A stretch of 62,339 bases of DNA from an uncultured Oscillospiraceae bacterium (GTDB lineage: Bacteria; Bacillota; Clostridia; Oscillospirales; Oscillospiraceae): assembly GCA_902497145.1 (NCBI GenBank), contig CABVDR010000009.1, positions 1-62,339 of the forward strand, written 5' to 3'. The notes under the pieces are model-generated. The model was not told the DNA's origin, made no database searches, and worked only from the letters and a program-made list of their open reading frames with translations. The stretch's first letter is position 1, and every line of letters starts with the position of its first letter. This document shows, piece by piece, positions 16,719 to 24,689 of the stretch. Made by a program: the position numbers and the translations under genes.

Positions 16719-17447
16719 TCAATCCTGAGAATCAGCTCTCGACAGAAATGCCTCAATGGCAGCCACTGTCTGGGCCTGCTGCTCCTGGGCAGAGATCGTG
16801 GCGGGCAGATCCCCCTTCTGCGGACCGTAGTTGCCGAACTGAGCGTGGTTGCCGCCCTCGATCTCCACAGTGTTCTCTGTGTAGTCGATGTGATCCTCCA
16901 CGCTCTGGTTGAGGGAGCCGTAGATAGTCAGAGTCTTTTCATCCGGATAATCACCGTAGATATAGGCGCCCAATAGGATGAGTCCATCTACCTGGTCAGG
17001 GTGATCGGAGGCAAATTTGGATGCCATAGCGCCGCCCATAGAATGCCCGGCAATATACCAGTGCTGGAACTCAGGGAACTGAGCGATTACCGCTTCCGCC
17101 GCATCAGCATCGAAAATCGCCATGTGGAAAGGCATATGTACCAAAATACAGGTGACTCCGGTTTGACGGATCTGATCCAGCAGGGGCAGGTAGGCCTCTG
17201 CCTCCACCTTGGCTCCGGGATAAAAAATGATGGCGGTATCGGAGGGATGGGAAGGGGAGAGAATGGTCAGATTATCCTGCACTGAGATGCCGCTGTCCTG
17301 GGTCATCACTTCAAGAGCCACATCCTCTGCTCGGTAATAATCGGACACATACCAGAAAAACACCCCAGCCAGAATGGCCAGGAACAGAAGAACGGTTCCC
17401 CCAACGATGAGCCACTTTTTGCGGCGGGACATTGGCTTGGTTTTCAT
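16719..17447 (-). CDS. Membrane-anchored alpha/beta hydrolase
   Basis: A 242-residue protein. A positively charged N-terminus and one membrane helix (about residues 12-34) anchor it outside the membrane. The hydrolase fold shows the nucleophile elbow GHSMGG (Ser near residue 136), an Asp in the strand after it, and a C-terminal His in GGNHAQFG. The segment SDTAIIFYPGAKVEAEAYLP is typical of the alpha/beta hydrolase 5 family. Substrate unknown, probably a lipid or ester at the cell envelope. First gene of a pair with the small protein. Confidence 0.88.
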   Translation of the reverse strand: MKTKPMSRRKKWLIVGGTVLLFLAILAGVFFWYVSDYYRAEDVALEVMTQDSGISVQDNLTILSPSHPSDTAIIFYPGAKVEAEAYLPLLDQIRQTGVTCILVHMPFHMAIFDADAAEAVIAQFPEFQHWYIAGHSMGGAMASKFASDHPDQVDGLILLGAYIYGDYPDEKTLTIYGSLNQSVEDHIDYTENTVEIEGGNHAQFGNYGPQKGDLPATISAQEQQAQTVAAIEAFLSRADSQD

Positions 17448-17850
17448 ACTTCAATCACCTCGTTGTTTGCTCAGTGGCGGATATGCCTGGTCCGTATCGC
17501 GGTGCCTTCCCACTGTGGCCATCTGCATGGGCTGGACCTATCATACCGTCAGCACCCTGACCTGTCAATGATTGTCCATTGAAAGGACGTTGACAGGTTT
17601 CTTAAACTCACCACCGTGGCGGTCTGGGAGGTACCTATGGAATGTACCAAATACGATCAAAAAGTATTGACTGCTACGGCATGGACGTTCAAAAAATGTC
17701 CGAGTGGAGAGAAACCGCAAGGTGCGCTGCCACGGCTGGATCGTTGTAGGGCAACCAGAGCGGGGACAATGTTATTGCATTTTTATCTAGGATAGAGATC
17801 CTGCAAAAACGGTACCATCTCACTCCAAACATCATCCAAAATATTGCACA
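17448..17850. other. Intergenic region without a recognisable gene
   Basis: About 400 bases lie between the hydrolase start and the phosphonate operon terminator. I see one notable structure: arms ACCTGTCAA (17560-17568) and TTGACAGGT (17590-17598) with an inner GTCC/GGAC pair, a possible hairpin or operator. The rest contains only short frames with no family I recognise. Confidence 0.4.
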
Positions 17851-17911
17851 CGAAAAACAGCAAGCAGACTTACTGCCTGAGAGATACCTCCAGTAAGCTC
17901 GCTTGCTGTTT
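17851..17911 (-). terminator. Terminator of the phosphonate operon
   Basis: Minus-strand AACAGCAAGC plus GCTTACTG pairs with CAGTAAG plus GCTTGCTGTT around a 14-15-base loop and is followed by TTTTTC. It lies about 30 bases after the last phnE stop. Confidence 0.85.
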
Positions 17912-17941
17912 CGTATGAGAAATGCAATTTTCCGAAATTAT

Positions 17942-18784
17942 TTAGTAGAATTTTTTCTTAACACGGACAAAGAATCGCTCGATGCCGTAGGCCACCAGGA
18001 ACACCAGCAGGATAGCCACACCGGCAGTTCCGTAGTCATAGCCCTGGAGGCTGTTGGAGATAACGTAGCCTACGCCGCCGGCGCCTACCATACCCAGAAT
18101 AGCGCACTCAGAGAAGTTGGTCTCCAGGCGCATTCCGGCCCAGGCCACAATCTGGGACAGAGCGGCTGGCAGCACCGCATTGACAAAGATTGACAGGCGG
18201 CTGGCACCGGTAACCTCCAGCGCCTCGATGGTTTCATCCGGTATGCTCTCGAAGCTCTGGGCGAAGGATTTGGTGAAGAAAGCGGTGGTGTGGACGCACA
18301 GACCCGCTACGCCGGCCTCCGGCCCCATGCCCAGGCACACCAGCATCAGCAGTACCCACACAGGGGTAGGTACTGCCCGCAGGAAGGTAAAGAAGGACTG
18401 GGTCAGCAACGACAGCCAGGGCAGACGGAAGATATTCCGGGCCGCCAGCATCCCGAACAGGATACCCAGCACCAGACTGTACAGCAGCGAGAGTACCGCG
18501 ATGGAGATGGTCTCCACCAGGGACGAGAGGATCAGATCCATATTGGCGAAGTCCAGGTGAAAAAGGTCCCAGAATACCAACCCGATGTCTGGTACTCGGG
18601 AAGCCATCTTGCCCCAGTCAATGTCAAGATACAGCAGGCTGAGGATGGACAGTACCGCCGTTCCAGCCAGAAAGGCCGGGATAAACCGGTTGCGCCGGCG
18701 GCACTTTACCGGAATTTTTGTCCTCTCGCTCCGTGCCGGCCGAGCCGCGGTGCCGGAGGCATATTTAACTATATCAGCGTTCAT
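17942..18784 (-). CDS. phnE: Phosphonate ABC transporter permease, second copy
   Basis: A 280-residue permease with a charged cytoplasmic N-terminus (SERTKIPVKCRRRNRF) and about six membrane helices. A binding-protein-dependent transport loop reads ALEVTGASRLSIFVNAVLPAAL (the EAA loop that contacts PhnC). The ending GAGGVGYVISNSLQGYDY is typical of PhnE. Its ATG overlaps the stop of the first phnE by four bases. It likely forms a heterodimer with that paralogue in the inner membrane, importing organophosphonates delivered by PhnD. Confidence 0.93.
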   Translation of the reverse strand: MNADIVKYASGTAARPARSERTKIPVKCRRRNRFIPAFLAGTAVLSILSLLYLDIDWGKMASRVPDIGLVFWDLFHLDFANMDLILSSLVETISIAVLSLLYSLVLGILFGMLAARNIFRLPWLSLLTQSFFTFLRAVPTPVWVLLMLVCLGMGPEAGVAGLCVHTTAFFTKSFAQSFESIPDETIEALEVTGASRLSIFVNAVLPAALSQIVAWAGMRLETNFSECAILGMVGAGGVGYVISNSLQGYDYGTAGVAILLVFLVAYGIERFFVRVKKKFY

Positions 18785-19581
18785 TTCAACAGCTCCTTCC
18801 GCAGTTTACCGGTAATCTGATCCACCGCGATGACCATGACGGCAATCAACAGGATAATTGAGAGGGCAACGTCGTAGTGGAAGCTCTTGATGTAGGAAAA
18901 GAGAGTTAGTCCTACACCGCCGCCGCCTACCATCCCTACGATGGTGGAGGCCCGAATATTGACCTCCACGCAGTAGAGAAACCAGGAGAGAAAGCCACTC
19001 AGGCAGGAGGGAAGGATCGCCTGGGCCACCCGCTGGGGGAAGGTAGCTCCCACCGCCTGCAGACTCTCCACGCAATCCTGGGACACGTCCTCCATGGTCT
19101 CCACAAAAGCCCGAACCATGAAAGCAAAGCTGGTGATGCACAGGGCCACGAAGCCCACACCGGTGCCAATGCCCAGGGAGGAGAATAAGATGAAGGCCCA
19201 CACCAAGGCGGGGATATTGCGCAGGAAGGTAGCAAAGCCCCGTACCACCTTGGCAAAGCGGGGAAAGGGCGAGACCTTCTCACTGCCGAACAGGGCCACG
19301 AAAAAGGCTAGGATGGCTGCCACCGTGGTGGAAGATATAGCCAGGGCTAGGGTTACCAGAACACTGGAAAAGACACCGGGAATCCGGCTGGCTGGTGGCA
19401 GGGCCGGGGGCAGGAAATCCTCTGTGATGAATTCCCAGAAAGCGTCCCCATTTGCCACCAACACCATGGGATTAAACTCCGTCAGATAGCTGCAAAACAG
19501 AAACAGCGCCACGGCTGCCAACAGGAATCCGGTGTAGAGCCGCTTTAAGTCACGCGCAATGAGCGGGATCCGCTTGGTCAT
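18781..19581 (-). CDS. phnE: Phosphonate ABC transporter permease, first copy
   Basis: A 266-residue permease. ATG 19581 has GGAGG eight bases upstream; an ATG six bases earlier is too close to it. It has about six helices, an EAA loop ESLQAVGATFPQRVAQAILP and the PhnE-type motif IVGMVGGGGVGLTLF. Its beginning overlaps the end of phnC by 32 bases, so the genes are translationally coupled. It acts with the second PhnE, PhnC and PhnD. Confidence 0.93.
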   Translation of the reverse strand: MTKRIPLIARDLKRLYTGFLLAAVALFLFCSYLTEFNPMVLVANGDAFWEFITEDFLPPALPPASRIPGVFSSVLVTLALAISSTTVAAILAFFVALFGSEKVSPFPRFAKVVRGFATFLRNIPALVWAFILFSSLGIGTGVGFVALCITSFAFMVRAFVETMEDVSQDCVESLQAVGATFPQRVAQAILPSCLSGFLSWFLYCVEVNIRASTIVGMVGGGGVGLTLFSYIKSFHYDVALSIILLIAVMVIAVDQITGKLRKELLK

Positions 19582-20356
19582 CGCCATGTCCTCCGATCAT
19601 CAGATTTTCCCGGGAGGTCCCGTAGATCCGCTCAATGGTGGCGTCGTCCAGTTCCTCGGGTCTGCCGTCAAACACGATTTCTCCTTTGGACAGACCGATA
19701 ATACGGGTGGAATACTTCAGGGCCACATCCAGCTGGTGGAGGTTGACGATGCAGGCAATGTTCCGCTTCTGGGTCATACTCTTGAGCAAGTCCATAATGG
19801 TCTTGGCGCTGGAGGGGTCCAGAGAGGCGATGGGTTCGTCGCACAGCAGCAGCTTAGGCTGCTGCATGACGGCCCGGGCGATGCCCACCCGTTGCTTCTG
19901 CCCGCCTGAAAGATCGCTGGCCCGATGATAGGCAAACTCCTCCAGCCCCAGCTCCTTCAGGAGATCCAGTCCTTCCTGCTTGTCCTCTTCGCTGTATAGG
20001 CCGAACACACCCTTGAGTCCGCCCATATAACCCAGCCGTCCGTGAAGGACGTTTTGCAGCACCGAAAGGCTGTACACCAGGTTATAGTTTTGGAAGATCA
20101 TGCCGACCTTGCGCCGCAGCTGCCGCAGCGCCGTTCCCCGCTGGGCGGAGACCGACTGGCCGTCCAGCCAGACAATGCCGCCGTTGATGGAGATTAAACG
20201 GTTAATGGCGCGCAGAAGGGTAGATTTTCCCGACCCGGAGGGGCCGATGACGGAGATGAACTCCCCCTCTGCCACCTCAAAGGACACGCCTTTCAGTGCG
20301 TGCACACCGTTGGGGTAGTGTTTAGATACGTTTTCAAATCGTAGGATCGGTTCCAT
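19550..20356 (-). CDS. phnC: Phosphonate ABC transporter ATP-binding protein
   Basis: A 268-residue ATPase with Walker A GPSGSGKST (about 36-44), Q-loop FQNYNLVYSLSVLQNVLHGRLG (PhnC-typical wording), signature LSGGQKQRVGIARA, Walker B LLLCDEPIASLDP and H-loop NLHQLDVALKY. The IASLDP and NLHQ variants are characteristic of PhnC. The C-terminal 15 residues overlap phnE. It energises import of phosphonate by the two PhnE proteins. Confidence 0.95.
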   Translation of the reverse strand: MEPILRFENVSKHYPNGVHALKGVSFEVAEGEFISVIGPSGSGKSTLLRAINRLISINGGIVWLDGQSVSAQRGTALRQLRRKVGMIFQNYNLVYSLSVLQNVLHGRLGYMGGLKGVFGLYSEEDKQEGLDLLKELGLEEFAYHRASDLSGGQKQRVGIARAVMQQPKLLLCDEPIASLDPSSAKTIMDLLKSMTQKRNIACIVNLHQLDVALKYSTRIIGLSKGEIVFDGRPEELDDATIERIYGTSRENLMIGGHGDDQADPAHCA

Positions 20357-20381
20357 ATTGTTCCTCCTGTGCGTCTGTGGT

Positions 20382-21341
20382 TTAAAACTCGTTGATGATC
20401 TTGTTGAGCTCGATAATGGCCTCGTAGTCGCTCATATCGCACTCAACGAAGCGGGCGCTTGGGACCTTAATGACATCGGTGAAGTAGTCCTCATTCTCAT
20501 AGCTGGTAAGGAACTCGGTGAGCTTGTCCCGGGTTGCCTGGTCCACATGCTCGGCCACCACCATAGCCTCCGCAGGGATGGCGCCGGACTCATGGATGAT
20601 CTTCACATCGCTCTCAGAGGCGTTGCCGTTGGCAATCTCAGAAGCAAGGATCTGGTCGGAGATGGGGGCCACATCCACATCGCCCTTTATCACTGCTTGA
20701 AGGCCCGCCTGGTGGGATCCAGAGAAACTCACCGCCTCAAAGAAATCCCCGTTTGTGTGAAGCATATCGGAGTTCAGTTCGTCCTCTGGGAAGGCTTTGA
20801 TGATCTCGGCGGTGGGTACCAGGTTGCCGGAGGTGGAGTCGGGATCCACAAAGGCCATAGTGCGGCCTTTGATGTCCGTGATGGAGTTAATGTCATCGTT
20901 GGCGCTGCTGGTGATGAACACGGAGTGATAGATCGCCTTGTCTGGGTCGCCATCCTCTGCCTTCATGACGATGGGTTCCAGATCAGTGCGCTCCACGCCC
21001 AAGGCCAGGGCCTGAGAGCCCATGTAGGCCATGTCGGCACTGCCGGTGCGCAGAGCCTCGATAATGGCGTTGTAATCACTGGCCTGGATCTCTTCCACTT
21101 CGCAGCCCAGGAACTCACCCAGGTCTTTGGCAAGGCCGTTGCGGGCGTCAGCGCTCTCAGCAGTGGACTCGTTGGGGGCGTAAGCGATGGTGAACACACC
21201 ATCCTCGCCGCCGGGGTTGGAACTCTGGCTGCTGACGGCATCCGATGTATCAGTGCCTCCAGAGGTGCCGCAGCCGGCCAGCAGGGAGGCCGCCATCACG
21301 GCGGACAGAGTCATGGACAAAACCTTCTTACTGATGTTCAT
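20382..21341 (-). CDS. phnD: Phosphonate-binding lipoprotein
   Basis: A 319-residue protein. ATG 21341 is preferred over TTG 21350, which abuts the AAGGAG. The signal peptide ends in the lipobox LLAGC (Cys near residue 23), followed by a Ser/Gly-rich linker. The mature part opens with FTIAYAPNESTAES and includes ASDYNAIIEALRTGSADMAY, both typical of PhnD. It captures phosphonates, probably aminoethylphosphonate given the neighbouring catabolic genes, and hands them to PhnE. It lies 25 bases upstream of phnC. Confidence 0.94.
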   Translation of the reverse strand: MNISKKVLSMTLSAVMAASLLAGCGTSGGTDTSDAVSSQSSNPGGEDGVFTIAYAPNESTAESADARNGLAKDLGEFLGCEVEEIQASDYNAIIEALRTGSADMAYMGSQALALGVERTDLEPIVMKAEDGDPDKAIYHSVFITSSANDDINSITDIKGRTMAFVDPDSTSGNLVPTAEIIKAFPEDELNSDMLHTNGDFFEAVSFSGSHQAGLQAVIKGDVDVAPISDQILASEIANGNASESDVKIIHESGAIPAEAMVVAEHVDQATRDKLTEFLTSYENEDYFTDVIKVPSARFVECDMSDYEAIIELNKIINEF

Positions 21342-21386
21342 GTGATGCAAGCTCCTTTTTAGTTCTGTTCTTGTTTCATTTTCTTT

Positions 21387-22508
21387 TTAATAGATCTGCT
21401 CCAAAATGGAGAGGATTGTCTTCACATCAATGGGAACCGGATTATTGTCTGCCCGCCCTTTGGTGATGCCCAACTGCGCCAAACGGGGCAGGTCCTTCCG
21501 CTGTGCGCCCCACGCCGACAGTGTGGTCGGCTGGCCAGAGCGGCCCAGAATATCACGGATCTTCTTCTCCAGCGCCTCCGGGGTCGAGACGCCCAAGGCA
21601 TCCAGCAGAGGGCCGGGCTGGGCAATCGCCGGGGCATTAAGCCGGAACACCGGCCCCAGCAACAGGCTCACCGCCGCCCCATGGGGAATGCCGCAGTGCA
21701 TGGTCAACGGGTAGGAGATGGAGTGGCAGGCGGTGGTTTTGGTGTTGCTGAAGGCCAGCCCCGCCAGCATACTGCCCCGGGCCATGGCGTCGCGGGCCTC
21801 CATAGTCCCAGACAGCAGGCCATCCATACCGCTCATAATCGTGCGGATAGCCTCCAGAGCCAGACCCCGGGACACGGCATTGGTCCCCCTGGCCCAATAG
21901 CTTTCAATGGCGTGGGCCGCCGCGTCCAGGGCGGAGGACACTGCCAGGGGCAGCGGCATCCCTGCTGCCAGCTCCGGGTCCACCAGGGCGGCAAAGGCGT
22001 AATTTTCACGGCATTCCACCGAGCGCTTGGCGTCCCTTTCCGGGTCCCAAATCGTGGCCCAGCAGGTAACCTCACTACCCGTACCCGCCGTGGTGGGCAC
22101 GCCGATCCACCGGGTGGAGGGCCGGCCGTAGTCCTTTTCCTCGATCAGCCGCCGCAGGGCATCTGTGTCGGATAACTCTTTTCCGTACAGACAGCACAGG
22201 GATTTTCCCACATCCATAATGCTTCCGCCGCCCACGGCCACCACTGCCTCCGGGGCGAAGTCTCTGGTGGCCTGATAGGTTTCAAAGAGCTGCTCCACCG
22301 TAGGATTGGAGGCTCGAAACACCTGACCGCGAATCGTGAAACCGGCGTTGGACAGGCTTGCGAAGGCGGGCAGGTCCAGCACTGCCTCACTCCACACCAG
22401 CAGGAGCACATTCCGCCGCGCCAGCCCCATGCTTTCCAGAAGCCCAGTCAGTTCCGCGGTGCAGCCGGCCCCTTCTATGGTCTGGACGGGATTATAGTAC
22501 CGGTTCAA
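21387..22508 (-). CDS. Iron-containing alcohol dehydrogenase, possible phosphonoacetaldehyde reductase
   Basis: A 373-residue group III dehydrogenase. The NAD-binding motif AVGGGSIMDVGKSL (about 93-106), PTTAGTGSEVT, and the metal ligands Asp/His in DAAAHAIESY, TACHSISYPL and MHCGIPHG are all present. It starts with TTG 22508, overlapping the phnX stop (TTGA). Related enzymes reduce phosphonoacetaldehyde to 2-hydroxyethylphosphonate in some phosphonate pathways. Alternatively it could reduce acetaldehyde formed by PhnX to ethanol. Context supports a role in aldehyde disposal; the substrate is not shown. Confidence 0.85.
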   Translation of the reverse strand: MNRYYNPVQTIEGAGCTAELTGLLESMGLARRNVLLLVWSEAVLDLPAFASLSNAGFTIRGQVFRASNPTVEQLFETYQATRDFAPEAVVAVGGGSIMDVGKSLCCLYGKELSDTDALRRLIEEKDYGRPSTRWIGVPTTAGTGSEVTCWATIWDPERDAKRSVECRENYAFAALVDPELAAGMPLPLAVSSALDAAAHAIESYWARGTNAVSRGLALEAIRTIMSGMDGLLSGTMEARDAMARGSMLAGLAFSNTKTTACHSISYPLTMHCGIPHGAAVSLLLGPVFRLNAPAIAQPGPLLDALGVSTPEALEKKIRDILGRSGQPTTLSAWGAQRKDLPRLAQLGITKGRADNNPVPIDVKTILSILEQIY

Positions 22509-23320
22509 CGTGCCGCCTCCTGTTCTGCCATGCGGCGCTCCAGCTCGGCTACTGCGGCGGGCAGATCGCGGATGGAGTCAATGACCAAGTCGGCTCCCGC
22601 CTCCGTGTAGCGCTCCGCTGCCTTTTGCTTGCGCTGCGCCAACTCCTCTGGATTCATGGCCTCGTACTCGGCCTGGGTCAGCCCCAGCAGGTTGGAGCCG
22701 GTGAGGATGCCGATGCTCCAGGCTCCGGCGTTCTTCCCTTCCAGGATATCCACCACCGTGTCGCCCACCTTCACCACAGCCCGGGGCGGATACACGTTCA
22801 GCCGGCGCATGCACTCGTAGAGCATGAAAGGAGTGGGGCGGCTGGCCCCGGTCACGTCAGGGGTCACCACGCAGTCAGCCTCATAGCCCAGCTCCGCCGC
22901 TCGGGGCAGCACCTGCTTCATCATTTGAGAGGTGTAGCCTGTGGTGGAACCAATCTTCAGTCCCTTCTCCCGCAGCTGGCGCACGGTCTCTACCACGCCC
23001 GGAATGGGAACGCTGTATTCCGCCACCATTTGGTACAGGATGCCTTCAAATTTCTCATACAGACGCTCCACATCCTCCTCAGTCCAGCTCGCGCCGTACC
23101 GCTCGTTCCACTGCCGGCCTCCGGAGGGGCAGGAGAGCAGCGCCCGGATGTGGGCCTTTTTCTCCATGCCCATGGGTGCGTTAATCTCCTCTTTGGTCAG
23201 GTAAATCCCTTCCTCCTGAAACACCCGGTTAAATACCACGCTGGGTGCCACGCCTCCGTAGTCCGTGGTGGTTCCAGCCCAGTCAAACACGATCATCTGA
23301 ATGCGGTTCATTTCCGCCAT
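22505..23320 (-). CDS. phnX: Phosphonoacetaldehyde hydrolase (phosphonatase)
   Basis: A 271-residue HAD-superfamily enzyme. ATG 23320 has AAGGAG eight bases upstream; TTG 23329 is not needed. The active-site loop is FDWAGTTTDYG, where the nucleophile Asp and the DWAGT wording define PhnX. The cap region has NAPMGMEKKAHIRALL, with the Lys that forms the Schiff base with substrate. GSTTGYT and KVGDTVVDILEGKNAG complete the HAD motifs. It cleaves the C-P bond of phosphonoacetaldehyde to acetaldehyde and phosphate. First gene of the operon; no aminotransferase PhnW is present in the window. Confidence 0.95.
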   Translation of the reverse strand: MAEMNRIQMIVFDWAGTTTDYGGVAPSVVFNRVFQEEGIYLTKEEINAPMGMEKKAHIRALLSCPSGGRQWNERYGASWTEEDVERLYEKFEGILYQMVAEYSVPIPGVVETVRQLREKGLKIGSTTGYTSQMMKQVLPRAAELGYEADCVVTPDVTGASRPTPFMLYECMRRLNVYPPRAVVKVGDTVVDILEGKNAGAWSIGILTGSNLLGLTQAEYEAMNPEELAQRKQKAAERYTEAGADLVIDSIRDLPAAVAELERRMAEQEAAR

Positions 23321-23361
23321 GTCCAACACTCCTTGCTTTTGTCTGCTGCTTTGTGCTGTTG

Positions 23362-23403
23362 TTTGCGATTACGGTCAAATTATAAACGGCATAATACCGC
23401 AAA
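23362..23403 (-). promoter_or_regulatory. phn operon promoter with DeoR operator half-sites
   Basis: Minus strand: TTGATT (23408-23403), 18-base spacer, TATAAT (23384-23379). The spacer carries TTTGCGGTAT (23403-23394), the same 10-mer that forms the perfect inverted repeat in front of the DeoR gene. CGCAAA follows at 23367-23362, downstream of the -10. This arrangement suits repression by the DeoR protein. Confidence 0.65.
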
Positions 23404-23443
23404 ATCAAGCATGTCCATATCAAATATATGTAAAAAATAGCGC

Positions 23444-23476
23444 AAAAAACCGCAGGTTTCATCCCTGCGGTTTTTT
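23444..23476 (-). terminator. Terminator of the DeoR gene
   Basis: AAAAAACCGCAGG pairs with CCTGCGGTTTTTT around a 7-base loop; T tracts exist on both strands. It separates the regulator gene from the phn promoter. Confidence 0.9.
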
Positions 23477-23491
23477 ACATATCAAGATTTT

Positions 23492-24250
23492 CTACTGAAT
23501 CTCGATCCCTTTGCTTCGATATTTGTCCTTCACTTCGGGAGGGATATGGTCATCCATCAGCAACAGATCCACCTGTTCTGGCGAGAGTGCCATACATTTG
23601 GAACACTGCCCCAGCTTGCTGGAGTCCATCACTGCAATGACCCTGCGGGAGTTTTGCGCCAAAAGCCGGATTATGCCAATCTCATCCAAGCGGAAATCCG
23701 TATAGCCATCCTGATAGTTGACAGCGTTGATGGAGAGAAAGGCCAGATCCGGGCGATAGGCGGCAAACTCCGCTTCACACACTGTCCCATAGGTGGAACG
23801 CTCCAAAGGATCCATCGTGCCGCCCACGGCAATCAGCCGGATGGCAGGATTTTGCATCAGGACACTGAGTGCCGCGTAGTTGTTGGTTACCACAGTAAAC
23901 TTGAGATTCAGACCAACCAGCTCCTGTGCCAGCACCGTGTTGGTTGTTCCGGAGTTAAGAGCGACTACGTCTCCCTCGCTAATCAATGCCATTGCCTTGC
24001 GGGCAGCCTCCCGCTTCAGCTCACTATGAATGATTTCCCGTCCGGTAAAATTGGAAAAAGAATTTCTGTCTTCGGGCAGACAGGCACCGCCCCGAATGTA
24101 TTTGATCCGGCCCTCCTGCTCCATATTTTTCAGATCACGGCGGACAGTATCCACCGAAACCTGCAAAAGTTGGCTCAGTTCCGCTACCTTTACTGTGGAC
24201 TGAAGTTGGAGTTGCTGCAAGATCAGTTCAGCACGTTCATTATACAGCAT
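23492..24250 (-). CDS. DeoR-family repressor, likely regulator of the phosphonate operon
   Basis: A 252-residue protein. The N-terminal winged helix-turn-helix contains VKVAELSQLLQVSVDTVRRD (about 20-39) and IKYIRGGA, both standard for DeoR. The C-terminal sugar-phosphate-isomerase-like sensor domain has NSGTTNTVLAQEL, TVVTNNY, VGGTMDP and DSSKLG. DeoR proteins usually sense a phosphorylated sugar-like molecule. Here the adjacent phn genes and shared operator sequence suggest a phosphonate-pathway intermediate as effector, which would be unusual; that is inference. Confidence 0.92.
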   Translation of the reverse strand: MLYNERAELILQQLQLQSTVKVAELSQLLQVSVDTVRRDLKNMEQEGRIKYIRGGACLPEDRNSFSNFTGREIIHSELKREAARKAMALISEGDVVALNSGTTNTVLAQELVGLNLKFTVVTNNYAALSVLMQNPAIRLIAVGGTMDPLERSTYGTVCEAEFAAYRPDLAFLSINAVNYQDGYTDFRLDEIGIIRLLAQNSRRVIAVMDSSKLGQCSKCMALSPEQVDLLLMDDHIPPEVKDKYRSKGIEIQ

Positions 24251-24268
24251 AATGGAACAGTTCTCCTT

Positions 24269-24298
24269 TTTGCGGTATTTTTTTTAGTATACCGCAAA
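24269..24298 (-). promoter_or_regulatory. DeoR auto-operator overlapping its -10
   Basis: TTTGCGGTAT and ATACCGCAAA form a perfect 10-bp inverted repeat with a 10-base centre. On the minus strand the TATACT -10 (24291-24286) lies inside it, with TTGCAG 17 bases upstream. The ribosome binding site AAGGAG follows directly. Auto-repression is the simplest reading. Confidence 0.7.
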
Positions 24299-24504
24299 TT
24301 ACGGCAGCCTGCAATAAAGCAATAAAAAGGTTCACAGTGTCAGCGATGTTCCCGGATGAGCTTTTTGTCCGCCCCCGCAGCATGTGGCAGGGGGTAGGTC
24401 TCTGACGAAACGCCTGTTCCGTCATCTTGGGCTGTGTATCCAGCACCACCACCTTGAACACCTACTCCCATGCCACTGGCGCATTGCAGCAAAAACGGGA
24501 ATAT

Positions 24505-24672
24505 TTACTTCCCTGTGCTTCCAGGTTTCTCTTTGGGCTTCATCCCCCAAAACACTGCATTCATCACAATGACAATGAGCAAAACGGCAGACAAGGCGAC
24601 CCAGAAGCCCATGTCAATTCCACAAAAGGACGTGTTTCCAAACAAGTCCATCCACAGCTTAGACCAGGTCAT
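24505..24672 (-). CDS. Small single-helix membrane protein after the MgtA-type ATPase
   Basis: A 55-residue protein (starts MTWSKLWMDLFGN). ATG 24672 has GGAGGAATCTGT upstream and lies 17 bases after the ATPase stop, so the two are almost certainly co-translated. A single hydrophobic helix spans about residues 20-42 (FWVALSAVLLIVIVMNAVFW), followed by a basic tail MKPKEKPGSTGK. Its size and place recall small regulators of ion pumps such as MgtR or KdpF, but the sequence is not theirs. A weak terminator hairpin (GGGAA/TTCCC then GTTTTT, 24491-24513) overlaps its stop codon. Confidence 0.7.
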   Translation of the reverse strand: MTWSKLWMDLFGNTSFCGIDMGFWVALSAVLLIVIVMNAVFWGMKPKEKPGSTGK

Positions 24673-24689
24673 ACAGATTCCTCCAATCA

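Noticed and set aside
20358..21362. 334-residue plus-strand open frame
   Set aside because: It is the exact antisense of phnD, with His/Val/Gly-rich composition and no ribosome binding site; a shadow frame of GC-rich coding DNA.
24310..24504. Riboswitch or gene in the gap after the small membrane protein
   Set aside because: There is a CCCCC/GGGGG hairpin near 24374-24396 and a 73-codon frame, but no conserved riboswitch pattern or protein family I can name.
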